Origin: Glycomyces salinus
Lineage (GTDB): Bacteria; Actinomycetota; Actinomycetes; Mycobacteriales; Micromonosporaceae
Assembly: GCF_016428645.1 (NCBI RefSeq)
Contig: NZ_JAELXW010000006.1
Coordinates: forward strand, 62,001 to 126,000
Direction of reading: 5' to 3'
Length of the DNA stretch: 64,000 nucleotides
A program made the position numbers and the translations under genes. Below the pieces are notes generated by a model. The model had not been told where the DNA came from, did not search any database, and worked only from the letters and a program-made list of their open reading frames with translations. Shown here piece by piece: positions 25,689 through 34,764 of this stretch (its first letter is position 1; each line of letters begins with the position of its first letter).

Positions 25689-27302
25689 TCATCCACCGGC
25701 CCTGACGGAGATCCGAGGCAGATACCAGACTCCGGCTGCGGCCACCGCGAGTGCGAACACCGCCAAGAGCGGCAAGGGATACCCCAGTGACATGCCGAGC
25801 GGCAGCTCGGCGTCGACACCCGCCCCGCTCGCCGCCGCGGCGGCCTCGGACGGGTCGATCGCGAACCTGTGGAGCGTGACCTGCCCACTCGGATCGTCGC
25901 CGACGGGATACTTCACCGACTGCCAGACCAAATCCTGAGCTCCGGCCAACCACACCAGGACGACCGAGAGAACCCCGGCCGGCCAGAATCCGCTCAGGAC
26001 CACGAGCCGGGCCCTTCTCCGGTCGACACCGGCCGCAACAGTCATCCGCCGCCGGTCCTCCAAGCCCCAGAACAGGGCGGTGAACACGAACAGAGCAGGG
26101 ATGCTGATCCAGGCCCGCGACAGCAGCGCGGCCCAACCGTCAAGCTGCCAGGTCTCGTGGAACCACGTCATGACGAGCGGCCCGGTGCCGACGAACAGCC
26201 ATGGCGCGAAAGGCAGCAGGAGCCAACGGCTGTGGCGCCCCAGCGGCCGCAGCACACCGATGGCGAACCCACCGACGGCGGCCACTGCCACGGAGCAGAC
26301 TGCGAGGAGCAGCGGCGGAAGCCACGTGTGGGCGACGACGGTCGCACGATCCGGGTAGTCGCCGTCGAGCGGGCCGGTCAGGTTCGTGACCCAGGGCCAC
26401 AGGCTCCACAGCACCGCGCCCAAGAGCAGCGTGGACACGACTCCGCTGATCGCGCCCCAGGGCACCCTCATCCGTTCCGCCACGCGCTCCGACCGAGCCC
26501 GGTACTCGAACCGCACCCGGCCGAGCACGAACAGCAGAGCGGCGCCGATCCCCAGCATCGCCAGCACCATGAACAGCACCGAAGACGCCGCGAGGCCGAA
26601 GCCGGGCGCCGATGACGAGTACAGGCCCTGAATCAGGGCGTAGGAGACAGGACTCAGCGCTGCGGCCTCCGGATCGAACGAGGGCAGCGCTACTACCTGC
26701 AATCCAACAGCTATCAGCGCCAGGACCGATATCCCGCCGCCCACGAGCGCCGAGATCACCCGCGTGGCCCCACGGAACACCGACATCCACGCCAGCACGC
26801 CCACACTGAGAATCACTCCCGAGCACCCGATCGCCCAAGGGAGCGATCCTGAACCGAAATCGTCCCCACGCACGGCCAGCCAGGCCGCAGCGACCCCGGT
26901 AGGCGCGAACACGACCGCCGGGACGCCCCAGACACCGCCGAAGACAACAACCGCCGCGCCGCCGGCACGGTGCACGCAATAGGCCAGTACCGGCGCCATT
27001 ACTCCACCGACGAGCACCGCTCCACCCGCCACCGGCAATACGTTCGACCACGACGACCCGAACGCCGGGTCATCGAACATCAACCGGTACCAGGCGAGTC
27101 CGACGAACTTGGGATCCGAACCGAACATGGTCCAGTCCTGCAGGCTCCGCGATACGGTCGCATAGGACGGGATCACATATGCGAGAACCGCGACGGCCCC
27201 CGCAACGGCGACACCAACCCACCCGATCAACCTACGGCGCAATCCGCCGCCCACATCGACTGCCGTGTCGCGAACCTCTGACTCATCGACGGCGAGACTC
27301 AT
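25689..27302 (-). CDS. Fused MalF/MalG-like ABC permease (two-domain membrane protein)
   Basis: 537 aa with about 12 TM helices in two six-TM halves. The N-terminal half begins like MalF-type permeases (YVIPSYATVSRSLQDW, then KFVGLAWYRLMFDDPAFGSS). Its end (GFGLAASSVLFMVLAMLGIGAALLFVL) also resembles a MalF C-terminus. The second half looks MalG-like but lacks a clear EAA loop. I infer a tandem permease of a carbohydrate-type importer. No ATPase or complete binding protein is adjacent. The ATG overlaps the stop of a short upstream frame (ATGA) that may be the stump of a partner gene. Confidence 0.5.
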   Translation of the reverse strand: MSLAVDESEVRDTAVDVGGGLRRRLIGWVGVAVAGAVAVLAYVIPSYATVSRSLQDWTMFGSDPKFVGLAWYRLMFDDPAFGSSWSNVLPVAGGAVLVGGVMAPVLAYCVHRAGGAAVVVFGGVWGVPAVVFAPTGVAAAWLAVRGDDFGSGSLPWAIGCSGVILSVGVLAWMSVFRGATRVISALVGGGISVLALIAVGLQVVALPSFDPEAAALSPVSYALIQGLYSSSAPGFGLAASSVLFMVLAMLGIGAALLFVLGRVRFEYRARSERVAERMRVPWGAISGVVSTLLLGAVLWSLWPWVTNLTGPLDGDYPDRATVVAHTWLPPLLLAVCSVAVAAVGGFAIGVLRPLGRHSRWLLLPFAPWLFVGTGPLVMTWFHETWQLDGWAALLSRAWISIPALFVFTALFWGLEDRRRMTVAAGVDRRRARLVVLSGFWPAGVLSVVLVWLAGAQDLVWQSVKYPVGDDPSGQVTLHRFAIDPSEAAAAASGAGVDAELPLGMSLGYPLPLLAVFALAVAAAGVWYLPRISVRAGG

Positions 27303-27430
27303 TCAGAAGTTCCGTTCCCCGTCCTGGCCTGGACCTCCCGAAGCCGCTCGGCGAACGGGTCGTTCCCCAAGGTGGAATCCACATAGGTACACCAATCTCG
27401 CACCGAGTGACCGGTCAGCAACCACAACAT
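27299..27430 (-). pseudogene. Truncated 3' end of the permease's partner gene
   Basis: A GC-rich frame whose last 43 codons (from ATG 27430: MLWLLTGHSVRDWCTYVDST...) end in a TGA overlapping the permease ATG. Going upstream, the frame loses coding character near 27480-27530, where the DNA turns AT-rich, and it closes at a stop. The pattern (hydrophobic patch, then an amphipathic helix ending REVQARTGNGTSE) resembles the C-terminus of a solute-binding or membrane protein. I infer that the operon's upstream gene was cut by the arrival of the AT-rich segment. Confidence 0.45.
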
Positions 27431-27495
27431 GATGACACCGAACAAGAAGTTCCGGAAATCCGACCCGGAAACGTTCCCATTGAGGCCAAAGCAAT

Positions 27496-27783
27496 CTATA
27501 ACATCTCCACGAAGGTGGCGTTTGCGACCAATTTTGGACCTTCATATACATCCATTCTTGCACCCTTCTCAAGATAAGGATCAACAAGTTCCCTTGCTAG
27601 AAAGTCTACGCTATAAATTCGCTTCAGATTTTGCAATATCCTGACTTCTTCTAGCATAACACTGACAATGTTTGTGCTACCTGTCGGACGAAAATTCAGA
27701 TCGACAAATACGGCAGTAGCCGCATAAACAACCCTAGAAGGTGGCCCACTGATCCGGCTCCCTCCTCGCGCGACTTCCAGCAA
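27496..27783 (-). CDS. AT-rich orphan ORF, possible immunity or remnant
   Basis: Up to 95 codons, with no clear start (TTG at 27783). The C-terminal 70 residues (from FVDLNFRPTGSTNIVSVM, then LARELVDPYLEKGARMD) look protein-like: mixed hydrophobic/charged, soluble, and translated from DNA much less GC-rich than its flanks. It lies downstream of the RHS toxin gene, where extra immunity genes and orphan toxin tips collect. It could be a broken immunity gene. Family unknown. Confidence 0.35.
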   Translation of the reverse strand: MLEVARGGSRISGPPSRVVYAATAVFVDLNFRPTGSTNIVSVMLEEVRILQNLKRIYSVDFLARELVDPYLEKGARMDVYEGPKLVANATFVEML

Positions 27784-28073
27784 ACAATGACTCGCCCTAC
27801 CGGATTCTCGCTATTTTCTATCATCACGCAACTCAATGGCTACCAGGAATCAAATATGCTCGCATCCCTCGGTCCAGCCGTTCGAATCTGGCACCACCAA
27901 ATCCGCCTACGACACACTGCGAAACCCAGACAGCACTACTCGGCGACGCACGAGGCGAAGACCGACATGGAGACATGGCGCGTGAGAGGCTTCTACCGCG
28001 ACGGAACCCTTCAGTTGATAGGTGCTTCAACACCCCTGCCAACGAAGTTCCCGTTGCTTCATTTACACCCTCA
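27784..28073. other. AT-rich stretch without a convincing gene
   Basis: 290 bp of mixed composition inside the toxin-locus debris. Frames of 87-96 codons exist on both strands but none has a ribosome site or family-like sequence. No transposase fragment is recognisable. Confidence 0.4.
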
Positions 28074-28331
28074 CTAGGCACGACACCACACTCCAATGCA
28101 CTTTGGAGAAGCCCTACTCGCGACCCCTTGCGCCCCAGCCAGATCCCTCACCCGAACGCCATTGACAGCACTATTCAGGTTGTCTGGATCACCTTGACCA
28201 CCAAAAATATCTGACAGCCCCTGCCTGGGGGTCACCCGACGATCTCTACTCGGCAATTTATCCGCGGCTACTTCCACGCCCACTACAGGCAATCCACCCT
28301 GGATACCGTTTAGCGACAGAATCAATATCAA
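28074..28331 (-). CDS. Unknown ORF coupled to the membrane immunity candidate
   Basis: 85 codons from a TTG whose bases overlap the TGA of the upstream four-TM gene (TTGA). The sequence includes LPVVGVEVAADKLPSRDRR and LSDIFGGQGDPDNLNSAVNG and ends CIGVWCRA; it is soluble and Gly/Asp/Asn-rich. TTG starts are rare, so coupling is the only support. It may be a second immunity component or a displaced RHS tip fragment. Confidence 0.35.
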   Translation of the reverse strand: MILILSLNGIQGGLPVVGVEVAADKLPSRDRRVTPRQGLSDIFGGQGDPDNLNSAVNGVRVRDLAGAQGVASRASPKCIGVWCRA

Positions 28332-28804
28332 ACATGGTCATTACCATGATGTTTTGACTTCCAGCGAGCTGGGATATACATCACTATCACTCCGGCAACA
28401 ATTCCCCCGAATTCTATAGTCAGCCCCATTGCGATTTCCCCATTCGCAACTGCAATAAATGCAGCGGCCATCAAAATCGCAGATGCCATAGAAGCGATTA
28501 CACTCAGAATATACTCAAATCCCTGAGCATTGAGAAATGTATAAGACTCTGACAGCTTCCTTGTTACAAAGGACTTGTATTTGGCCTCATTAGCAGTTAG
28601 TGGGGTGAGGAACTGCAATCTGGAGGAAAGCTTGGCATAAATCGCCCCGCCAGAAACTACAGCTACCGTGGCACACGCAACGAAGATCAATCCCTGATAA
28701 AGGAATTCAAGATTGCCTGAAAGTTGCCGAATAATTGCAAAAATTGAAATCGTGATAGAAAATGCAATACCATTATAGATCCAGCAAGACAACATTCTAT
28801 ACAT
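28328..28804 (-). CDS. Four-TM membrane protein, candidate immunity protein
   Basis: 158 aa with four TM helices (about 8-28, 36-56, 98-120 and 127-148) and a short basic C-terminus (RWKSKHHGNDHV). An excellent AGGAGG ribosome site lies 6-7 bases before the ATG. The gene is clearly AT-richer than the chromosome. It directly follows the RHS gene, the position normally taken by the cognate immunity gene in polymorphic-toxin loci. A membrane immunity protein would fit the membrane-active look of the RHS tail. I do not recognise its family. Confidence 0.65.
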   Translation of the reverse strand: MYRMLSCWIYNGIAFSITISIFAIIRQLSGNLEFLYQGLIFVACATVAVVSGGAIYAKLSSRLQFLTPLTANEAKYKSFVTRKLSESYTFLNAQGFEYILSVIASMASAILMAAAFIAVANGEIAMGLTIEFGGIVAGVIVMYIPARWKSKHHGNDHV

Positions 28805-28968
28805 TAGATCCTCCTCAGTGATATCGAGCTATGATCATTGAATCGGGCTCTCAATCTATCGCAATCCGAGACAATCGATAATACTTCAGAGGCATGGAGT
28901 TCAAGCCAAGGATCTATGAGAGATCCCAACTTTCCAGTCTCGACATCGCTTTCGATTCAAAGCCCAGG

Positions 28969-31900
28969 TTAGCCTGCTGCTTCAATTGCTCCATCAATGC
29001 AATATCCACCATAGAACCCCAGCATTCCACCTCCCGCTATGCCGACAAAGGCCCCGGGGACACCACCAAGTGATCCGATAGACCCATAAATGGCCGCAGC
29101 TCCAATCGTAATCAGATTTCGCGCATGACCATTTATATGACCATACTCTTCTAGGGCCACAGCGTTCTGAATACATCCAATGGTGATACGTTCACCGTCT
29201 TCCCAAGCATTTTCCCAAACACCACCGTATGTGAGATCTTCGCAGATCGAGTCAGGCCCGCCCATCAATCTGCATTGTTCCTGGGTGAGCTCGTCGAATC
29301 CATCTACGATGCCATCCCAGCCGAAGTCCCACATATCCCCAGCGTCATCCTCTCCGGCCTGACCATCGAGGGCGGGTGGTGGTGTCGGTTTCTCTGTCGG
29401 GTAGTTGATGCCACCGCAGCTGCCGCAGCCGGTGCCGTTGTGAGCATCGAATGCGTCGCAGCCGTAGTAGTACGAGCAGCCGTTCGCCGGATCGAGGACA
29501 TCGTGGTTCGACGGCGCCCAGGAGTCTTCACCGTAGTACTTGCCTCCGCAGCTCCCGCAGCCGGTGCCATTGTGTGCATCAGCGGACTCGCAGCCGTAGT
29601 AATACGAGCAGCCGTTCGCCGGATCGAGCACGTCGCTGTTGTTGCCCCCACTTCCGGATCCGCCGCCCCCGTATCCATCGATCTTGGCAGGAATTAGCCC
29701 CGTTGGATCGGTGAAGGTGACTGGCGAGTTCAGAGAATAGGCGTAGCCGTTGAGTTGCTGGGCGTTGGTGTAAACGGCGATAGGGTCGACGGAACTGAAT
29801 CGACCGGTGGTCGGGTCGTATTCTCGGGCACCGAGTGTGGTCAGGCCGCTGGTTTCGTTTTCGATGCCGCCGACGAAGCCGCGTTGGTCGGGCCATTCGC
29901 CTTTGGTGAGGCCGCGTTGGTTGCCGAAGGGGTCGAAGCGGCGGACGGTCGCGGTGAGATTACCGCCGTTGACGACCCATTGATCGGTGCCGTGGTGGTC
30001 GCCGCTGAGCCACTGGATGTGGCCTCTGCCGATGCGCAGTCCGATCGTTTCGTTGCCGTGCCGGTAGTAGCGGCGGACTTCGATGGTGTTCTGGTTGGCG
30101 TCGTAGGTCAGCTCGTATCCTGCGGCCCAGGCGGTGATATCGCCGTTCGGGTCAATGCGGGCGAGGCGGTCCCCGTCGGCGTCGTCGAAGAAGCTGGTGG
30201 TCTCCTCGCCGTTGGCGACGGTCTCGAGGCGCCCAGTAGGGGCCCAGTCGAGGATGGACAGGTCGCCGGCGCGGTCGATCGAGGTGGTGAATCCGGCCTC
30301 GTTGTAGGTGTAGACGTCTCTTTCGCCGCCGTTCTCTTCGGTGGCGACTTCGGTCAGCGCGTGGCCGGTGGACTCGTAGGTGTAGGTGTCGGTCATCCGC
30401 CCGCCGGTGGTCCAGCGGGTTTCGGAGGTGCGGTTGCCGGTCAGGTCGTACTCATAGGACGACCAGTACGCCCCTGGTCCGCCGATCACCGATTCACTCG
30501 GCGCCTCGGCGCATTCACCGGCCCCGGCCTGGGCCCATGCCTCGGTCAGCCGGTTGCGGTGATCGTACTCGAAGCACTGCGTCTCTGGTTGGAGCGCATC
30601 AGCGGAATGGACCGGTTCGTCAGTGATCGAGAGGATGTTCCCGGCCTGGTCATATTCGTAGGCGAGGGCGGCGATGCCGTAGTTGGTGCCGTCGAACTCC
30701 CCTGGCTTGAGCTTGTCGAAGTAGAACTCGGCGAGCCTGCCGGTGCCTTCTTCGTAGATCCAGGTCTGCCATACTTGTCCGGAGCCTCCGCTGTTGTCGT
30801 TTGGGTCGCCGAGGCGCCGCTGGAGCAGTTGGCCGTATGGTGAGTACACGGCCTTGTCAACATAGACTGTGCTGAAGAAGTCGCGGCTCTGGCTGGCGAC
30901 GCGGCTCGGTTGCCCCATCTCGTTGTAGCCGTAGAGCATCACCTCGGAGTGCAGGTCGCCGGCTCCGACGGTGCCGTAGTATCGCAGGCTCCCGTCGGGG
31001 TGGTAGGTGTACTCCTCCCAGTATTCGCCTGCCAGGGGCCCGGCCGCCTCGGGCAGGAAGGTGGAGGTCTCCTTGGGTCGCCCGGCCTCGTCGTACTCGT
31101 TGATCGCCTTTGTCCATGCCTGGCCGTCGATCCAGTTGGTGGAGGTGTGCGGCAGGCCGATCCCGTTTTCAGCGCCGTCGTATGTCCACTCGGACAGCAG
31201 GGTCCCGTTGTCGATGCCGCCTTCCCATCGGGCGGTCTTGCGGCCAAGCGGGTCGTACTCGTAGGACAAGGTGGTCCCGATCGCGTCGGTGGTCGAGGTC
31301 ACCTGGTCGGCGGCGTTGTATTCGGTGGTCGAGTGTCCGGTGTCGGGGTCGTCGGCCGCGATTTGTCGGCCTCGCAGGTCGTAGCCGAAGGTCCATTGGT
31401 TCTCTGCCGGGTCGGTGACTGTCGCCAGTTGTCCGCGATTGGTGTAGTCGTAGCTGGTGGCGTCGAAGTCTCCGGTTGGTTCGTTGCCATGGAATTGGCG
31501 GAGTTCGACGGTGCGGCCACGGGCGTCCTCGAGCGTTGCGGTGGCCGAGGCGCCTTGCGGCGGCGTGACCGTGGTCTGCCAGAAGTCGTCGTGGCCGCCA
31601 TAGCTAGTGGTGGTGCGCCAGCGTTCGTCGTCCTTGACCACGAAGATCTCGTCGGTCACGCGCCCGGCGCCGTCGTAGATGTATTCGGTGCGGGACACGT
31701 CGTTGGTGCGGCTGATGCGCACCAGGTCGCTGGTAGGGCCGGAGTCGTTGTTGAAGTTCGCTCCTGAGATGTAGTCGACTTGTCCCCTCGAGTTGTAGAC
31801 GGTCTGGGTGATCAGGCGTCCGTCGTAGGTGTCGGCTTGGGTCTGGCGGGGACGGAGCAGGCCGTCGTAGAGTGCGATCTTGGTCAGATACGACTCGTTC

Positions 31901-34764
31901 CAGATCATCGTCTCGGTGGTCACCGCGCTGGGTTCGGTGTCGGAGACGGCGTAGGAGAACTTGAGGTTGGGGACATCGTCCGCGCCGCGGTCCTGCCCGG
32001 GCAGCCAGACCGCGGTCCGGCGGCCGAGCGAGTCGTACTCGACCGCCGTGACCTGGCCGCCTGCGCTGGTAGCGGTCAGCATGGCGCCCCAGGTCGGCGC
32101 ATAGGTCGCCTCCTGCACGTGGCCGAGCGGGTTGGTGGTGGTCACCGCAGTCACCGGGCCACTGGCATCAGCCGGAGTGTAGGCGGTTGTCGTCTCTTCA
32201 CCGAGGGCGTCGATGGCGCTGGTTTCGCGGCCAAGCGAATCGAAAGTCGACTCGGCAAGCGTGACGTAGATGGGGCCTGCGTCCCATTCGTCGAGGATCT
32301 CGGACCGGGTCATCAAGCCTCGCGTCGGTGCGGCACCGAAGTCGTGGCCATCATAGTAGGCGCGCACGTCGCTGACCACATCGTCCGGGCGACTGGGATC
32401 GGCATCGCAGGGGACGGCGACCGTCTCGACACGCGCGGGTGCGTCCAGGATCCAGGCGGCGGTGTTGTCGGCGTACTCGGTCCGTATGCACTGTTCGTCG
32501 TCGTCGGCGGTCGTGTCGCCGTGGTGGCTGACTTCGATCCCGCGGCCGTAGTCGTCGTAGGTGGTCGTGGTCCGGGTCGTGCGCCAGGCGGTGTCGGAGA
32601 GTCTGGTGCGGGCGTCGACCCGGCTCGGTCCGGTCATCCACGCGTCCAGTTCGCCGCCGTCGTGGTCGCGGGTGGCGGTCTTCCGGGACCAGTAGCGGGT
32701 CGTGGTCGAGCCGATGACCGTTGTGTCGTCGTAGGAGATCTGCTCCCAGACCTGCCCGGCCAGGGCCTCGTGGTCGGTGACGGTATTCCCATGTGTGTCG
32801 GTCAGCTCGACGCTGCGCTCGCCGCCGTCGGGCAGGGGTTGGCCGTCCATGCCGCGGAAGTAGCGGGTGGCCGACCGCAGCTGCGGACCGGGGTCTTGCG
32901 GGTCGCCGACGCGGGTGGTCACCTGCGCATAGCCGCGCCACTGGTTGTAGGTGCGCTTGTCGTCCTCGGTGAACTCCGAGTCATCCCAGGCCCACAGGAC
33001 AGCCGTGCCGCCCCCGGCGGTCGAGTAGTCATAGAAAGTGCGAACATCGTCGCCCCCGCCGGTGGAGTCGGACTCGATCACCTCGGCCACGACGTACTTG
33101 TGGAAGTATGCCTCGACCGGCTCGTCGACACCCTCGGGCGTGTACCGGGCCGGATAGCAGCGCCGGGTGTTGTCCTCGGGGTCGGCCGGGAGGCTGCCGG
33201 CCGAGCAGTCCGGTGGGGAGTAGGTGATCGAGACCGTCCCGCCGGTCTCGTTCTTGACCGAGGTCAGCCGCGGCCGCCAGACCCCCGGATTGGCCGAGCC
33301 GTCGTCGACCCGGTTGGGCAGGAACGTAGCGCCGAACTCGACCGGCGGCATCGTCTCGCTGCCGCCGCCCAGACCGGTGTGCTGCACACTCGACAGCCAC
33401 AGGACCACCTGGGAGGAGTCCCCGTAGTCCTTGAACTCATGGCTCAGACTCCAGGAGTCGACGTCGTCGAACGCGCCCGCACCGGCGTTCCAAACGTAGG
33501 TGGTGATCTCTGTCAGGCGTTTGGTGGAGAAGAACACCGGCGAGTACTGCTCGCAACCGGTACCGGACTCGCAGTCCAGATCCCAAGGCACGTCCGGCCA
33601 GTTCGACGACTTCGGGTCGCCGGTGCTGTTGTAGCAGTCCTCCAGGCAGCGATCGGAGACGTTGAACCGGACCTCTCCGGTCGGTTCGACCGAGTTGTCT
33701 GAGCGTAGGCCGTACTCGATCCGCTTAAGCCAGCCCGAGCGGGTGTAAGAAACCGCACTGGATTCGCTGTCGACCGCCGGTGCGTAGTAGCCGGTCTCGG
33801 TGGCGTAGTAGTAGCGGGAGGCGTTGCCGTGGACGTCGACGACCTCATCGAGCATCCACCGGTATGCCTGCTTGCAGTGGGAGCCTTCGAAGTCGCCGGA
33901 GGAGTGGCACGGTTCGCCGGAGTGGTTGCCGAACACCGGCACCGTCCACCGCGAACGCGACTCGCTCGGCTCGGAGGCGAAGAAGTACTGGGTGCCATCG
34001 GTGGTCGTCACCTTCCACCGCTCACTGGTGGAGGCCGACGGCGAGGCCGCCGAGCCGAGCAGTTCGATCCGCCAATTGGCGTCGGAAGCCGCCCGCCACT
34101 CCCCCGAGTCGTCATCGAGGACCAAGGCCGTGTTAGTGCCGTTCAACGACATCGTGATCGATGGTGACTCGTCGTCCCAGCACAGGTCACCGGTGGGATC
34201 CTCGCCGTTGTTGCCGTCCTGCTCGCTCTCGGCGCCGCAGGAGGTGTAGGACCGCTCGATGAACCCGGGCGAGTAGTTCCAGCCGTCGCCGACCCAGGAG
34301 GCCTGATTGTTCGTCCCCGAGGTCAGCCCGTCATGGCTGGCCGAGGAGTACGACAGCGCCACATCCGGACTCGGACCGGTCGCCGGCGGCACCCGCATGC
34401 CGTAGGTGTAGGAGTAGGCTCCTGAAGAGCCGCCCTGCGTCCACGACCCCGCCGAAGACAGATCGGTGGCCGTCCAATCCCCCGAACCGGCGGCAGTGTC
34501 ACTCGTCCCGTCCCAGCTCCGGGCATTGTCCTCGAACGCCGACTCAGCAGCCCCGACCGACGAGACCGACGTCGAGCCGAATTGCTGCGGATCGCGCTGG
34601 AAGTCTTGAGCCCAGGCCGGGCCCGTGGTCAGCAACGTCATCGACACGACTGCAGCAAGCGAGACCGCGGCGGACTTACGGGCTGTGGAACCTATCCGGG
34701 ATGGACTCATTGGGGCGCTCCGGTACTCGGGTCGTGAGTTCGAGGTCTGCTGGGGCATCATCAC
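28969..34764 (-). CDS. Secreted RHS/YD-repeat polymorphic toxin
   Basis: 1931 aa. Signal peptide about 28-53 (SLAAVVSMTLLTTGPAWAQD). An SpvB-like N-terminal region (PDVALSYSSASHDGL) is followed by a long YD-repeat array (units such as YDSLGRRT, YEYDPLGRKT, YDLRGRQIA). The RHS core (YDPTTGRFSSVDP ... DPTGL) ends near residue 1690. The variable tail of about 240 aa has a Gly/Ser linker and two 44-aa Cys-rich repeats. An acidic Trp-rich stretch and a C-terminal glycine-zipper hydrophobic segment (ITIGAAAIYGSIGSLGG) follow. Known RHS/WapA proteins encapsulate a C-terminal toxin and kill neighbours by contact. The ATG overlaps the LamG gene stop (ATGA). Confidence 0.85.
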   Translation of the reverse strand: MMMPQQTSNSRPEYRSAPMSPSRIGSTARKSAAVSLAAVVSMTLLTTGPAWAQDFQRDPQQFGSTSVSSVGAAESAFEDNARSWDGTSDTAAGSGDWTATDLSSAGSWTQGGSSGAYSYTYGMRVPPATGPSPDVALSYSSASHDGLTSGTNNQASWVGDGWNYSPGFIERSYTSCGAESEQDGNNGEDPTGDLCWDDESPSITMSLNGTNTALVLDDDSGEWRAASDANWRIELLGSAASPSASTSERWKVTTTDGTQYFFASEPSESRSRWTVPVFGNHSGEPCHSSGDFEGSHCKQAYRWMLDEVVDVHGNASRYYYATETGYYAPAVDSESSAVSYTRSGWLKRIEYGLRSDNSVEPTGEVRFNVSDRCLEDCYNSTGDPKSSNWPDVPWDLDCESGTGCEQYSPVFFSTKRLTEITTYVWNAGAGAFDDVDSWSLSHEFKDYGDSSQVVLWLSSVQHTGLGGGSETMPPVEFGATFLPNRVDDGSANPGVWRPRLTSVKNETGGTVSITYSPPDCSAGSLPADPEDNTRRCYPARYTPEGVDEPVEAYFHKYVVAEVIESDSTGGGDDVRTFYDYSTAGGGTAVLWAWDDSEFTEDDKRTYNQWRGYAQVTTRVGDPQDPGPQLRSATRYFRGMDGQPLPDGGERSVELTDTHGNTVTDHEALAGQVWEQISYDDTTVIGSTTTRYWSRKTATRDHDGGELDAWMTGPSRVDARTRLSDTAWRTTRTTTTYDDYGRGIEVSHHGDTTADDDEQCIRTEYADNTAAWILDAPARVETVAVPCDADPSRPDDVVSDVRAYYDGHDFGAAPTRGLMTRSEILDEWDAGPIYVTLAESTFDSLGRETSAIDALGEETTTAYTPADASGPVTAVTTTNPLGHVQEATYAPTWGAMLTATSAGGQVTAVEYDSLGRRTAVWLPGQDRGADDVPNLKFSYAVSDTEPSAVTTETMIWNESYLTKIALYDGLLRPRQTQADTYDGRLITQTVYNSRGQVDYISGANFNNDSGPTSDLVRISRTNDVSRTEYIYDGAGRVTDEIFVVKDDERWRTTTSYGGHDDFWQTTVTPPQGASATATLEDARGRTVELRQFHGNEPTGDFDATSYDYTNRGQLATVTDPAENQWTFGYDLRGRQIAADDPDTGHSTTEYNAADQVTSTTDAIGTTLSYEYDPLGRKTARWEGGIDNGTLLSEWTYDGAENGIGLPHTSTNWIDGQAWTKAINEYDEAGRPKETSTFLPEAAGPLAGEYWEEYTYHPDGSLRYYGTVGAGDLHSEVMLYGYNEMGQPSRVASQSRDFFSTVYVDKAVYSPYGQLLQRRLGDPNDNSGGSGQVWQTWIYEEGTGRLAEFYFDKLKPGEFDGTNYGIAALAYEYDQAGNILSITDEPVHSADALQPETQCFEYDHRNRLTEAWAQAGAGECAEAPSESVIGGPGAYWSSYEYDLTGNRTSETRWTTGGRMTDTYTYESTGHALTEVATEENGGERDVYTYNEAGFTTSIDRAGDLSILDWAPTGRLETVANGEETTSFFDDADGDRLARIDPNGDITAWAAGYELTYDANQNTIEVRRYYRHGNETIGLRIGRGHIQWLSGDHHGTDQWVVNGGNLTATVRRFDPFGNQRGLTKGEWPDQRGFVGGIENETSGLTTLGAREYDPTTGRFSSVDPIAVYTNAQQLNGYAYSLNSPVTFTDPTGLIPAKIDGYGGGGSGSGGNNSDVLDPANGCSYYYGCESADAHNGTGCGSCGGKYYGEDSWAPSNHDVLDPANGCSYYYGCDAFDAHNGTGCGSCGGINYPTEKPTPPPALDGQAGEDDAGDMWDFGWDGIVDGFDELTQEQCRLMGGPDSICEDLTYGGVWENAWEDGERITIGCIQNAVALEEYGHINGHARNLITIGAAAIYGSIGSLGGVPGAFVGIAGGGMLGFYGGYCIDGAIEAAG
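29414..29638 (-). repeat. Two tandem 44-aa Cys-rich repeats inside the RHS tail
   Basis: In-frame repeats offset by 132 bp. Each encodes DVLDPANGCSYYYGC, a variable 4-5 residues, then DAHNGTGCGSCGG. Every unit has four Cys with C-x5-C-x10-C-x2-C spacing, suggesting a disulfide or metal knuckle. The two copies are highly similar at DNA level, which indicates recent duplication. Confidence 0.85.

Noticed and set aside
27784-28077. Frames on both strands in the AT-rich segment
   Set aside because: No ribosome sites, no coupling and overlapping equally on both strands; likely debris.
27480-28960. Possible insertion sequence
   Set aside because: No transposase-like frame, no terminal inverted repeats or target duplication recognised; composition shift alone is better explained by toxin-cassette debris.
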